Below, one piece after another: positions 40,682 through 50,077 of a stretch of DNA of 64,000 bases (position 1 is the stretch's first letter; each line of letters starts with the position of its first letter). Source of the DNA: Bacillus sp. ZZV12-4809 (lineage in GTDB: Bacteria > Bacillota > Bacilli > Bacillales > Cytobacillaceae); the NCBI RefSeq assembly GCF_009849585.1, contig NZ_VCRN01000006.1, positions 62,001-126,000 of the forward strand, written 5' to 3'. Position numbers and translations under genes: made by a program. The notes below the pieces were generated by a model, which saw only the letters and a program-made list of their open reading frames with translations, was not told the origin of the DNA and made no database searches.

Positions 40682-40762
40682 TCTTACATTCCCCCTAAAA
40701 TTGTAATAGATAATTTATTAAACTCTTATGTACGTTTGCAGATACATAGGAGATCTAACCAC

Positions 40763-41308
40763 TTATGCCTGACTTGATTCAATCTCCCTTTTTGCTCCAA
40801 TAATGGTGCTGATTGCGGAAATTAATAATAATACTCCCGGCACAATCAATAAAAGGGCAGAACCTGTCTTGGAACTGGCAAAATTCAATGCATACCCGGC
40901 GTATGGAATAGAAAAGCCGTAATACTTGCCAACCACATGATGAGGATATACAGTCCATGGATCTTCACTATCGTTGTTATCCCCTTTAGTCTTGAATGAT
41001 GCTTGTCCATTTTGTTCCAGTACCTCGGTAATTCTATGGGTAATTAACTTCTCTTCCATGCGGAACGTGATAACGTCCCCTTTTTTATATGAAGACTGGT
41101 TATCACTTAACTTAATAGCAATAACCGAGCCTGTTTGAAATGTTGGCTCCATGGATCCTGAGAGAACCGCTTTAAACTGATGCCCATTCAGTGCTGGCTC
41201 CCCTCCCGAAATTCTGGATGAAAGAACCACAAATGCGATCAGTCCGATTCCAATCATGAAAAGGGTAACCGTTATATTACTCACTATTTTCAAGAGTTTT
41301 TTCTTCAT
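40763..41308 (-). CDS. sipW: ER-type signal peptidase I SipW
   Basis: 181 residues. N-terminal and C-terminal transmembrane segments, catalytic Ser52 in LSGSMEPTF, and His91 in ITHRI in place of the Lys of P-type peptidases, plus GDNNDSEDPW, all SipW features. It cleaves TasA-type preproteins. The start overlaps the end of the upstream gene by 32 nt, with the SD GGAGCTGGTGA inside that gene. Confidence 0.94.
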   Translation of the reverse strand: MKKKLLKIVSNITVTLFMIGIGLIAFVVLSSRISGGEPALNGHQFKAVLSGSMEPTFQTGSVIAIKLSDNQSSYKKGDVITFRMEEKLITHRITEVLEQNGQASFKTKGDNNDSEDPWTVYPHHVVGKYYGFSIPYAGYALNFASSKTGSALLLIVPGVLLLISAISTIIGAKREIESSQA

Positions 41309-42041
41309 CGTTCACCAGCTCCTGGTCTGTAATCTCTATGGACTCCGCTTCAGAAGGATCCTGATTGCCTGGTGCATGCGCGTCAGGCAGCGGCTCTTCA
41401 AGAGTCTGTTCCTTTTCTCCCTCACTATCAGCAGGTTTTTCCTGGCTTAATGCAGCACCAGAATCAGAGGGCAAGTCCTGTTCAACTGGCTTGTCAGCTG
41501 CCGCAGCCTCTTCTTCCACATCTAACTCCTTCATCCTCAGCCGGATGGCACTGTCCGCCTCTTTTACCCTCTGAAAATCTATTTCTGCCTTTACTTCACT
41601 CAACAATAGATTTGTATTCTGATATCCTTCATGAATATAAGCGAAAGAACGATTCCCGGTATGAATGCTTTTGGCCTGCTGTTCGTACTCAGACAGCTCC
41701 TCAGCAATACTGACCAGCCTGTCCATTTGTTTCCTTAGCTGCTCTTCCAATTCTGCCAGCTGATGCAGTCTTTCTTGTAATTCCTGCTTCGATTCTGTAT
41801 TCCAGGAAATCTCCATGGCCCGTTTAAAATTCTGTCTCATGCTGCTGGATATCCCGTCGGCTTGATCCTCTAAAGTTTGAACCGTTACCGGAAAAACAAA
41901 TGCAGACGTTATTGTTATCGGCTCCAATTTTACGCCGCTTGAAAATAAAGCTTCTGTTTCCCCGACAATCAGATGCCCTGCATAAAAAGACAAGCAGCAT
42001 AAGCAAGGAAAAACGATTCGCTTTGGCATCGACTTTTTCAA
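41277..42041 (-). CDS. DUF4047-like secreted protein, first gene of the sipW operon
   Basis: 254 residues. The N terminus (CCLSFYAGHLIVGETEALFSSGV) looks like a SipW-dependent signal with TEALFSS. Residues 65-170 are predicted coiled coil (ELQERLHQLAELEEQLRKQMDRL), and the last 85 are acidic, Glu/Pro/Ser-rich and disordered. It occupies the position that TapA has in B. subtilis and resembles DUF4047 proteins upstream of sipW in the B. cereus group. TTG start with AGGAGGGGG upstream. Confidence 0.78.
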   Translation of the reverse strand: MKKSMPKRIVFPCLCCLSFYAGHLIVGETEALFSSGVKLEPITITSAFVFPVTVQTLEDQADGISSSMRQNFKRAMEISWNTESKQELQERLHQLAELEEQLRKQMDRLVSIAEELSEYEQQAKSIHTGNRSFAYIHEGYQNTNLLLSEVKAEIDFQRVKEADSAIRLRMKELDVEEEAAAADKPVEQDLPSDSGAALSQEKPADSEGEKEQTLEEPLPDAHAPGNQDPSEAESIEITDQELVNDEEKTLENSE

Positions 42042-42100
42042 TCGGCCCCCTCCTTTCTGTCCATCTGGGAAACATTATACAAAATTTTCAGAAGTTTTAA

Positions 42101-42196
42101 ATTGGGTTAATTCTTATCTAAAAACAGGTCGATAATTGTAAATTTATGGCGATTTAATTTGAACTTCTCAATGAATCTATGAAAAATTAACCCAAT
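42101..42196. promoter_or_regulatory. 12-bp inverted repeat in the sipW-operon / protease divergent promoter
   Basis: ATTGGGTTAATT (42101-42112) and AATTAACCCAAT (42185-42196) are exact reverse complements, 72 bp apart. The left arm falls at the -35 zone of the leftward promoter, whose minus-strand -10 TATAAT is at 42079-42074. Likely a paired operator or looping site; the binding protein is unknown. Confidence 0.6.
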
Positions 42197-42288
42197 GCGA
42201 GATTTACTGAAATAGATTGATTTCCTCAATCATTTTCCTAATAATACGAATTGTCACACTTTATTATTTGGTAGAAGGAGAGGGTTTT

Positions 42289-44004
42289 ATGAAAAAGAAG
42301 CGTCAAAAGAAAAAGATAAGCAGAAAAGCAGCCATTCCAGCTGTATTAGCCTTATCCGTGGCTTTTGGAGGGCTTTTGCCAACATCCTCAGCATTAGCTG
42401 CCGAGTCGGCAAACACGGCAACTGTGCTATTTAAGGCAGAAGGATTAAGCAAGCATGAAGTGGTAAAAGCTTATCTGCAATCAAAGGTTCAATCTCCAAA
42501 AGTGAAGCTTGCAGATCCCGGGGAGCAATTTAAAATTGTGAGCGAACAGGAAGATTCCGAAACAGGTACATACCATGTGCGTACTGTTGAGCAATATAAA
42601 GGAATCCCGATTTACGGTTCCGGACAAACTGTTGCACTGGATTCCAGCCATAACGTATATGCTTCTCTTGGCAAAGTCACTCAAAACCTGGCTCGCTCCA
42701 TTATTCCAACTGAGGCATCCATTTCAGAAGAGGAAGCGGTCAGCATAGTAAAAGAAAGTGTTGAATCACAGATTGGCGAAGTAAAAAATTACGATGGTAT
42801 ACAATCTCAATTGCTGATTTACCCGCATAAGGGAAAAAACTATCTCGCTTACTTGGTTAAAGCCTCCACATCCTTTCCAGAGCCTGGCTACTTCCATTAT
42901 TTTGTGGATGCAATGAGCGGAGAAGTCATAGAAAACTTTAATAAAATACACACGGTAGATGAGGAGACACTTACTCCGATAACGGGAAGAGGGCTGGATG
43001 TGCATGGAAACTTGCTGTCATTTAATGCGGCAAAGGACACAGCGACAGGAACCAGCTATTTGTATGGACCTTCTGTCTGGTCATCTAACTCGGTTCCAAT
43101 GGCAACATTTAATGCTAAAGCAATGGACCCGCTTATATTTAACTTGGGCAGTGTCTTACTAGGATTTACAGGATTTGAAGTCACAACGAACAGCGGAAGT
43201 AACTTTTTCCATGATCCGGCTGCCATTTCAGCACACTACAACTCGGATAAAGTAAACCGATACTATCAAGCTGTTCATAAGCGAAACAGCTTGGATGATA
43301 AGGGAATGAAATTGATCAGCACAGCCCACATAGGCACAAAGTGGAATAACGCTGCCTGGAATGGAATTCAAATGATGTACGGAGACGGGGACGGCATTAA
43401 ATACAGCTCCCTTTCCGGCGGACTGGATGTAGCTGGACACGAAATGACTCATGGCGTGATTGAACACACAGCTGACCTCGTTTACGAAAGTGAATCGGGA
43501 GCAATCAATGAATCATTAGCAGATATTCTGGGGAATTTCTCGGAAATATATACGACGAAAGAAGTTGAATGGGAGCTGGGAGAGGATATCACCACCCCTA
43601 ATATTCCTGGTGATGGAGGGCTGCGGTCCATGAGTGATCCAGCTTCCAAGAAGACAAGTCTCATGCCTTCAGGTCACTATCCGGATCATTATGATGACCG
43701 CTATCTGGGTACAGAAGACAATGGCGGCGTTCATATCAACAGCGGAATTAATAATAAGGCTGCTTACTTAATCAGTCAGGGCGGCACAAACAATGATATA
43801 ACGGTAACGGGGATTGGCACTTCAAAAACGGAAAAAATCTACTATCGTGCTTTGACACTTTATTTGACATCTTCCTCCGGATTCCATGACATGCGGGAAG
43901 CAGCCATCAATGCTGCCCGCGACCTGTATCCTGATAAAAACGGTGCTCCGTCTAAAGAAACCCAAGCTGTTATGGATGCTTATGCTTCTGTAGGTGTAAA
44001 CTAA
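42289..44004 (+). CDS. M4 thermolysin-like neutral metalloprotease
   Basis: 571-residue preproenzyme: Sec signal (residues 1-40, ending SALAAES), FTP and PepSY propeptide (ALFKAEGLSKHEVVKAY; YFHYFVDAMSGEVIE), catalytic domain with zinc motif HEMTH (His384, Glu385, His388), third ligand Glu408 in GAINESLAD, and C-terminal His in GGVHINSGINNKAAYLISQGG. Secreted bacillolysin. AGAAGGAGAGGG precedes the ATG at 42289. Flanked by an NprR-like regulator gene, as expected for a quorum-regulated neutral protease. Confidence 0.94.
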   Translation: MKKKRQKKKISRKAAIPAVLALSVAFGGLLPTSSALAAESANTATVLFKAEGLSKHEVVKAYLQSKVQSPKVKLADPGEQFKIVSEQEDSETGTYHVRTVEQYKGIPIYGSGQTVALDSSHNVYASLGKVTQNLARSIIPTEASISEEEAVSIVKESVESQIGEVKNYDGIQSQLLIYPHKGKNYLAYLVKASTSFPEPGYFHYFVDAMSGEVIENFNKIHTVDEETLTPITGRGLDVHGNLLSFNAAKDTATGTSYLYGPSVWSSNSVPMATFNAKAMDPLIFNLGSVLLGFTGFEVTTNSGSNFFHDPAAISAHYNSDKVNRYYQAVHKRNSLDDKGMKLISTAHIGTKWNNAAWNGIQMMYGDGDGIKYSSLSGGLDVAGHEMTHGVIEHTADLVYESESGAINESLADILGNFSEIYTTKEVEWELGEDITTPNIPGDGGLRSMSDPASKKTSLMPSGHYPDHYDDRYLGTEDNGGVHINSGINNKAAYLISQGGTNNDITVTGIGTSKTEKIYYRALTLYLTSSSGFHDMREAAINAARDLYPDKNGAPSKETQAVMDAYASVGVN

Positions 44005-44013
44005 GAACCAAAA

Positions 44014-44055
44014 TCAAAAGCCATGAACCAGTTTGAAAGGGGCATGGCTTTTGAC
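44014..44055. terminator. Bidirectional terminator protease / regulator
   Basis: 12-bp perfect stem TCAAAAGCCATG / CATGGCTTTTGA with a 17-nt loop, between convergent genes. Confidence 0.85.
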
Positions 44056-44066
44056 TTATAACGGGT

Positions 44067-45323
44067 TCATTCACACGGAATCGATTCAATAAAGATATTC
44101 GAAACCTGGACAGCCTTCTCATATTGCTCCGTCTCCACGTAATATTGGTACAATTGCTTGCCAAACCGGTTGGTAAACATGGCGTTACTGATGGAAAGGA
44201 AATAGGGAAGTGCCTCTTTTTCTATATAACTATAATATTGCTCACTTTGGTCTTCTATCCGCAGAATAAGGAGCTTGAATATCATTTTATAGAACCGGTT
44301 CTCCAATTCCCTCGCCATAGACATTCCTTCCCTGGCTCTTTTCAACAGCATTGTTTTCCGCATTAGCTTCCCTTCCAGACAGGCATTAGTATAGTTATGC
44401 AAACGCTGAAGATACAGCACAGAGGGCCTGGCCACTAAGCTTAAAGCCTCTTCTAAAACCTTATTAGCCTTTCGGTATTCTTCCCTTCTGATATACTCAT
44501 AGCCTAAATTGTTTAAGAGCAGCGACTTTGTATTAGGTAAATTCAGCAGTTCACTGTTATGGATTAATCTTTGATAGGATGCCTCCAAATCTTTAAAATC
44601 AACCTGCAAATCATTTCCAGCCTGAACCAGCATCAAGGCTTCAGCCGAAATCGCACCCATATAATTATCCGTTTCCTTGAAGTGTAAAAGTGCCTTTTTG
44701 GCGTATGCGTAAGCCACTACCTTGGAATTGGTCCAATGATAAGCTGCTGCCAAGTGGTAAAAGTATTCCTGATTCCCATATTCATTCACATTTATGTCCT
44801 TTAAAAAGTTTATCGCTTTTTGAAAATTCCTGGTTTTGGAGTCTCTATACTGCAATATGTAATAGATTCCCCATACGTGTTTCAACATATTTTCTTCATA
44901 AGGAGGAAGATCGGTGTAGTCGTTTTGTATATGGAACAAAATCTCTTTAGCCTTATCTAAATCCATTTTTTTTAAATAATATCTCGAAAGAAGCAGGTCG
45001 TAAAAAGCGGCATGGCTGGAGGAAAGACTGATAGGAATGCCATCAAGCTCTTTTTTGATTTCCTCAGTTACCTTCGTATTTTTCATAATGATTGCCTTAT
45101 GCCATTGGTGAAGCCGTTCTTCTAAATTAGCAAATCGGTTAATCTCCAAATCTATATCCAAGTTCAGACGCTCTGAAAAAAGCTGGATAATCTCATAGGA
45201 AAATGGCGTCTGTCCACGTTCGATTTTGCTCACGTGTGTAATCGAGCAAATGCCCCTTCCCAATTCCTCTTGTGTAAGTCCTGCCTTTTGGCGGTGAAAT
45301 TTAATTATTTCTCCAGCTAACAC
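44067..45323 (-). CDS. NprR-like RNPP-family HTH-TPR regulator
   Basis: 418 residues: an N-terminal HTH (GEIIKFHRQKAGLTQEELG...ITHVSKIERGQTPFSYE) and about nine TPR-type helical repeats to the end, the layout and length of NprR, a peptide-pheromone receptor that activates a neutral protease in the B. cereus group. GTG start with GGGGGGAG upstream. It lies next to an M4 protease but convergent with it. No NprX-like propeptide gene is visible beside it, so the ligand is unknown. Confidence 0.8.
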   Translation of the reverse strand: MLAGEIIKFHRQKAGLTQEELGRGICSITHVSKIERGQTPFSYEIIQLFSERLNLDIDLEINRFANLEERLHQWHKAIIMKNTKVTEEIKKELDGIPISLSSSHAAFYDLLLSRYYLKKMDLDKAKEILFHIQNDYTDLPPYEENMLKHVWGIYYILQYRDSKTRNFQKAINFLKDINVNEYGNQEYFYHLAAAYHWTNSKVVAYAYAKKALLHFKETDNYMGAISAEALMLVQAGNDLQVDFKDLEASYQRLIHNSELLNLPNTKSLLLNNLGYEYIRREEYRKANKVLEEALSLVARPSVLYLQRLHNYTNACLEGKLMRKTMLLKRAREGMSMARELENRFYKMIFKLLILRIEDQSEQYYSYIEKEALPYFLSISNAMFTNRFGKQLYQYYVETEQYEKAVQVSNIFIESIPCE

Positions 45324-45613
45324 GAAAGACTCCCCCCTGAACTAAAATGAGTTTAATAAGATTTATTGTAGTAAATGGAAATCCTATTTTGTTTCCTTCT
45401 TAAATAACCCCAAATTTTATTGTTATATTTACCTATAATCCTCCCTAAAACTTCCATGGTTTACTGAATTTTAATTCTTTCGTAGTGCTTTCGCCATATA
45501 AACAGCCCCCTAATTCCCCCGATTAACAGAATGTTCTTTCTTATCTATACTTTTTAATAGAAACTATGAGTTTGGTTATACCACTATTTTTTTGTAGAGG
45601 AGAATGTGCAAGA

Positions 45614-48600
45614 ATGAGAGATTTCAGGCTTAAAAAATATGTAACCGCTGCCATGGCTGCAGCAATGCTGGCTGTTCCGCCCCTCCAGGCTTCTGCCGAT
45701 GACTCAGGGAAAAGCATCTTAAAAGGAGCAGATGGCAAAGCGTCCGTAACAGATCTGCAAGGGCTGAATGCAAAAGCAAGCAAAGGCAAGCATGTCATCA
45801 CTCTTATTACAGGTGATGTCGTGACTGTAACGGAATTTGCAGATGGAAAGAATATCATTCATGTTGAACCGGCAGACCCTTCCGCCAGCGGAGCGCGTAT
45901 TTTGACGGCCAACAAGGAAACGTATGTCATTCCTGATCAGGCTATGCCTTATCTGGCATCTGGATTTTTGGACCAGGACTTATTCAATATTACGGCTTTA
46001 ATTAAAGATGGCTATGATGATGAGAATCAAAAGGAATTACCTGTCATCATCCAATACTCCGAGTCCAAGGGCCGTTCTGCTAATGTTCTTCCAGCCCCAA
46101 AAGGCTCAAAGAAAACCCATGTACTTGAAAGTATCGATAGTGTGGCAGTCTCTGCTGATAAGAAGGAAACAAAGGAATTCTGGTCAGAGATTACCAAAGG
46201 AAATAAAGCTGCTAAAAAGTCTAAGGCTGCACTGGCTCCCGGCATTGAAAAGATCTGGCTGGATGGCCGGGTCGAAGTATCTCTTGAACAAAGTGTCCCG
46301 CAAATTGGAGCTCCTTCAGCCTGGGAATCCGGCTATGATGGATCAGGCGTAAAGGTGGCTGTTCTGGATACAGGAATTGATTCTGCGCATCCGGACCTGG
46401 CTGGCCAGCTGGATGAGGCTGTGAGCTTTGTTCCGGGAGAAGAAGTAACCGATATGCATGCACATGGAACCCATGTGGCCTCCACAGTGCTTGGGACTGG
46501 AGAAGCATCAGAAGGACGGAATAAGGGTGTGGCACCAGGTGCACGCCTCCTTGTAGGAAAAGTACTAAGTGACGACGGCTTTGGCCAGGATTCCTGGATT
46601 ATCGATGGAATGGAATGGGCTGCTGAAAATGCCAAAGTCGTCAACATGAGCCTGGGCAGTCCTGAACCAAGCGATGGAACGGATCCGATGGCTCAGGCTG
46701 TAAACAATCTCAGTAAAGAAACAGGCTCCCTGTTCGTCATTGCTGCCGGTAACACTGGCATGGAAGGGATTGGATCACCAGGAGCCGCTGAAGCAGCCCT
46801 TACTGTCGGCGCAGTGGACAAGTCAGACAATTTAGCCTGGTTTTCGTCCAAAGGACCCAGCTTTGGAAGTGCTGGATTAAAGCCTGATCTCACCGCTCCA
46901 GGAGTCGGAATCATAGCAGCCCGTTCACAGCATACGGACAAGGGAAGCGGCTTTTATATGAGCATGGATGGCACCTCAATGGCCTCTCCTCATGTTGCAG
47001 GCGCTGCAGCTATTCTTTCCCAGCGTCACCCCGACTGGACCGGAGAACAGCTTAAGGAAGCTTTGATGAGCACGACCAAGAAGATTGAGGACATTAAACC
47101 TTTTGAAGGCGGGACAGGCCGTCTTGATACAGTCGCTGCACTTGGTGAAGTAAGAGCTACAGGTTCCCTTGATTTCGGATTCTATGACTGGCCGCATGAG
47201 AATGATGTTCCGGCTGAGAAGACCATTACGTATACAAATGATGGCGACCAGGATGTGACATTGGATCTGTCAGTGTCTGTCAAAGATGTGAATGGCACTG
47301 ATGCACCTTCTGGAATGGTAAAGCTATCGGCTGAAAAAGTGACTGTTCCTGCAAAGGGAAGTACCGATGTCACCGTTACACTTGACCCGAATGCCGGTGA
47401 TTTTGGCACCAGATATCAGGGACATATCAGCGCTTCATCAGAGGCGCAGAGCGTTGTTCATACTTCACTGGGCATGATCAAAGAAGATGAAAGATACCCG
47501 CTGACTATCAAGGCAATCGACCGGGACGGTGAAGCTGCCTCTGCATACTTCTATCTTTTAGGACCAACTGGTGAACCACAGTTTATGTCAGTGGAAGGGA
47601 CAAAAGAGCTTAGACTGCCGAAAGGAACGTATTCGGTTATGTCGATGATGGATGTGGATACAGATACAGATCATGCTGGAGTGGCACTTGTCGGCGACCC
47701 GGAAATTAATCTGGAGGGCCCTCAGACCGTTATGCTTGATGCACGCAAAGCCAATGAGATTACAGTAGATGTTCCGAAGAAAACAGAAGCCAATTACCGG
47801 AAAATGGAGTATTTCCGCAGCATTGAAGGTAACGAAGTGAATGACATTTACATTGTCCCAGCAGTGGTGGACAAAATGTATGCTGCCCCAACAGAGAAAG
47901 TAAAAGGTGGCGAATTCACACAGGCAACGCGCTGGCGCCTGGCAGAACCACTGCTGACAATCGGTTATAAAGGAAAGGAACTGGATGATATCCCGCAGGC
48001 AGGAAGCACGCTTATAAACGGAAAGGATAATTTGAAGGCTGTCTATGCAGGGAATGGATCACCGGATGATTATAAAGGTCTCGATGTAAAAGGAAAAGCC
48101 GTCATTGTGCAGCGCAGTGATGAATTAACCGGATCCGAACGTGCGGCAGCAGCTTTAGCAGCAGGGGCAAAGCTATTAATTACTGTCAATGATGGGCCAG
48201 AGGAGCTAAGTGAATGGGTAGGAGTAGAAAATGAAGATTTCTCACTATCCGATAGTCCTCTTCCAGTTGCAGGCATCAGCGGCACTGAAGGCAAAGAACT
48301 GATTGAAGCGGCCAAGTCCGGAAAATTGACCTTAAAAGTCGAGGGTACTCCTGATTCGGACTACTTATATGACTTGGTGGACATGCATCATCAGGCAGTT
48401 CCTCAAAAAGTGGACTATTCACCGAAAAAGAAGGAACTTGTCCAAATCAACTCTGAATATAAATCAGATCGCCCTGCACCTGGTGCCGAGTTCCGGTACG
48501 ATATCCTGGAACACAGCTTTGCCGGAGTTGGCTTCCTGCAGAAACTTTCACTCCCGTCCGTGAGAACAGAGTGGGTATCGGCTCAAAAAGGAACTTCCTG

Positions 48601-49366
48601 GTATCATCAGGCTGGAGTCCTTGATGCCCAGTGGGAAGTAAGACAGCCAAAAGTGGAATACAAACCAGGTCAAACATTGAATGAAGAATGGTTTTCGCCT
48701 GTAGTCCGCCCTCGTTTTGGCGCCGGCTTTTGGGCTCCATACCGTTCCGGCAATTATTTGATCCTCAATGTTCCTGCCTGGGCTGACTCTGGCCCTGGAC
48801 ATACAGGTGCTGACATGAATTACCCTGGCGACCAGACATTAAAGCTATATCAGGGGGATAAGCTGGTTAAAGAGGGAGCGGGCCAGGCCCTCTACTTATT
48901 TAATGAGTTTCCGGCAGAGAAAACCCAGTATAAACTTATAAGTGATGCTGCCCGTGATGCAGAGCGCTGGAACACATCAGTCCGTACACATACGGAGTGG
49001 ACATTCTGGTCCGGGAAGCAGGAAGGATACCAGAACACACTTCCACTGATTTCCCTGGATTATAAAGTGGATACGGACATGGCCGGCAATTCCCTGGCCG
49101 GTAAGAAGATTAAGCTTGATTTATCAGCTGTTCAAATAGCCGATGCTCCTGAAAACGGCAAAATATCAGGAGCCAGCCTCGAAGTGTCCTTTGATGAAGG
49201 AAAGACATGGGAAGCGGCAAAGTTAGTAACTAAAGGCAATGGATGGTCTGCTGAAATCAAGCATCCAAATAAGAAGGGGGCCTCTGTCTCCCTGCGTGCC
49301 AGCGCATGGGATGATGCAGGCAATCGCGTGAAGCAGGAGATTATCAAGGCGTATGGATTAAAGTAA
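45614..49366 (+). CDS. Large secreted subtilisin-like serine protease (S8)
   Basis: 1,250 residues: signal peptide (residues 1-30, AAMLAVPPLQASA), propeptide with KHVITLITGDVVTVTEFADG, S8 catalytic domain with Asp252 (VLDTGIDSAHPDL), His284 (HGTHVAS) and Ser455 (GTSMASPHVAG), then about 750 residues of beta-rich domains including a PA-like segment near 815-870 (GKAVIVQRSD...AAGAKLLITVNDG). The ITGD-type propeptide is typical of large actinobacterial subtilases and unlike Bacillus Vpr. GAGGAGAA precedes the ATG at 45614. Confidence 0.9.
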   Translation: MRDFRLKKYVTAAMAAAMLAVPPLQASADDSGKSILKGADGKASVTDLQGLNAKASKGKHVITLITGDVVTVTEFADGKNIIHVEPADPSASGARILTANKETYVIPDQAMPYLASGFLDQDLFNITALIKDGYDDENQKELPVIIQYSESKGRSANVLPAPKGSKKTHVLESIDSVAVSADKKETKEFWSEITKGNKAAKKSKAALAPGIEKIWLDGRVEVSLEQSVPQIGAPSAWESGYDGSGVKVAVLDTGIDSAHPDLAGQLDEAVSFVPGEEVTDMHAHGTHVASTVLGTGEASEGRNKGVAPGARLLVGKVLSDDGFGQDSWIIDGMEWAAENAKVVNMSLGSPEPSDGTDPMAQAVNNLSKETGSLFVIAAGNTGMEGIGSPGAAEAALTVGAVDKSDNLAWFSSKGPSFGSAGLKPDLTAPGVGIIAARSQHTDKGSGFYMSMDGTSMASPHVAGAAAILSQRHPDWTGEQLKEALMSTTKKIEDIKPFEGGTGRLDTVAALGEVRATGSLDFGFYDWPHENDVPAEKTITYTNDGDQDVTLDLSVSVKDVNGTDAPSGMVKLSAEKVTVPAKGSTDVTVTLDPNAGDFGTRYQGHISASSEAQSVVHTSLGMIKEDERYPLTIKAIDRDGEAASAYFYLLGPTGEPQFMSVEGTKELRLPKGTYSVMSMMDVDTDTDHAGVALVGDPEINLEGPQTVMLDARKANEITVDVPKKTEANYRKMEYFRSIEGNEVNDIYIVPAVVDKMYAAPTEKVKGGEFTQATRWRLAEPLLTIGYKGKELDDIPQAGSTLINGKDNLKAVYAGNGSPDDYKGLDVKGKAVIVQRSDELTGSERAAAALAAGAKLLITVNDGPEELSEWVGVENEDFSLSDSPLPVAGISGTEGKELIEAAKSGKLTLKVEGTPDSDYLYDLVDMHHQAVPQKVDYSPKKKELVQINSEYKSDRPAPGAEFRYDILEHSFAGVGFLQKLSLPSVRTEWVSAQKGTSWYHQAGVLDAQWEVRQPKVEYKPGQTLNEEWFSPVVRPRFGAGFWAPYRSGNYLILNVPAWADSGPGHTGADMNYPGDQTLKLYQGDKLVKEGAGQALYLFNEFPAEKTQYKLISDAARDAERWNTSVRTHTEWTFWSGKQEGYQNTLPLISLDYKVDTDMAGNSLAGKKIKLDLSAVQIADAPENGKISGASLEVSFDEGKTWEAAKLVTKGNGWSAEIKHPNKKGASVSLRASAWDDAGNRVKQEIIKAYGLK

Positions 49367-49376
49367 TAAAGAAATG

Positions 49377-49409
49377 AACCAGGCTGTTAATGCCTGGTTT
49401 ATTTTTTTG
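49377..49409 (+). terminator. Terminator after the subtilase
   Basis: 8-bp stem AACCAGGC / GCCTGGTT, 7-nt loop, then TATTTTTTT. Confidence 0.9.
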
Positions 49410-49508
49410 AACAGCGGATTGACCTCCGTGCTCTTCAGGAACGTATACTAGGCTATTTTAATATATTGGTTAAATCCGAGGCTTTATTTTTTAGAACGGA
49501 GGAATAAC

Positions 49509-49994
49509 ATGACCAATTTTCAATATTTTACAGGGACTATCAGGCAAATCACTGATTTTAACACCGAAGGCTGCCTTAAGATGATTTCCATTGAGAACGG
49601 TATGGGAGGAACCGTCCACTTCATCGTATCTCCTTCTACGTATGTTTTAGATCAAACCATGCTGTCTGCAGGGGACATCATTACCGGATATTATGACGGC
49701 AATGCTCCTGTACCCATGATATATCCCCCTCAATATCGCGCGCTTGTGGTCGTAAAACATACTTCCCATCAAAATGTAAAAACGGACCATTTTAATAGCC
49801 AGCTCATCAGCAGCGATGGCCAGCTGCAATTAAACGTCTCGCCGTATACCCGGATGGTGCTGACCAATGGGCAGGCCTTTACCGGCAGTCCCGCTAACAG
49901 AGACCTGGTTGTGGCCTATGGTCCTTCTACCAAAAGCATCCCTGCCCAGACCACACCATATAAAATTGTTGTTTTATGTTTATCCTCCATTTAA
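49509..49994 (+). CDS. Conserved spore-former protein of unknown function
   Basis: 161 residues, beta-rich, no signal peptide or membrane segment. Distinctive blocks: GTVHFIVSPSTYVLDQ, GDIITGYYDGNAPVPMIYPPQYRALVVVK, FNSQLISSDGQLQLNVSPYTRMVLTNGQ and VVAYGPSTKSIPAQTTPYKIVVLC. I recognise similar proteins from bacilli and clostridia but no function. The two halves look related, suggesting two beta domains. CGGAGGAA precedes the ATG. Confidence 0.75.
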   Translation: MTNFQYFTGTIRQITDFNTEGCLKMISIENGMGGTVHFIVSPSTYVLDQTMLSAGDIITGYYDGNAPVPMIYPPQYRALVVVKHTSHQNVKTDHFNSQLISSDGQLQLNVSPYTRMVLTNGQAFTGSPANRDLVVAYGPSTKSIPAQTTPYKIVVLCLSSI

Positions 49995-50077
49995 GAAAGC
50001 ATGCAGTTATTTCGCGGCGCAATAGAAATAGGGCCCAATCTGGTGATTGGGGCCTTGGCTGTTTTGGATTGGGCGGG

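Noticed and set aside
40682..40762. TATGTA...TACATA hairpin between sipW and tasA as an attenuator
   Set aside because: Six base pairs without a T tract; too weak to call.
43970..44164. 64-codon minus-strand ORF at the end of the NprR-like gene as a possible NprX propeptide
   Set aside because: It starts inside the regulator in another frame, has no SD, lacks a signal peptide and runs through the shared terminator and into the protease gene.
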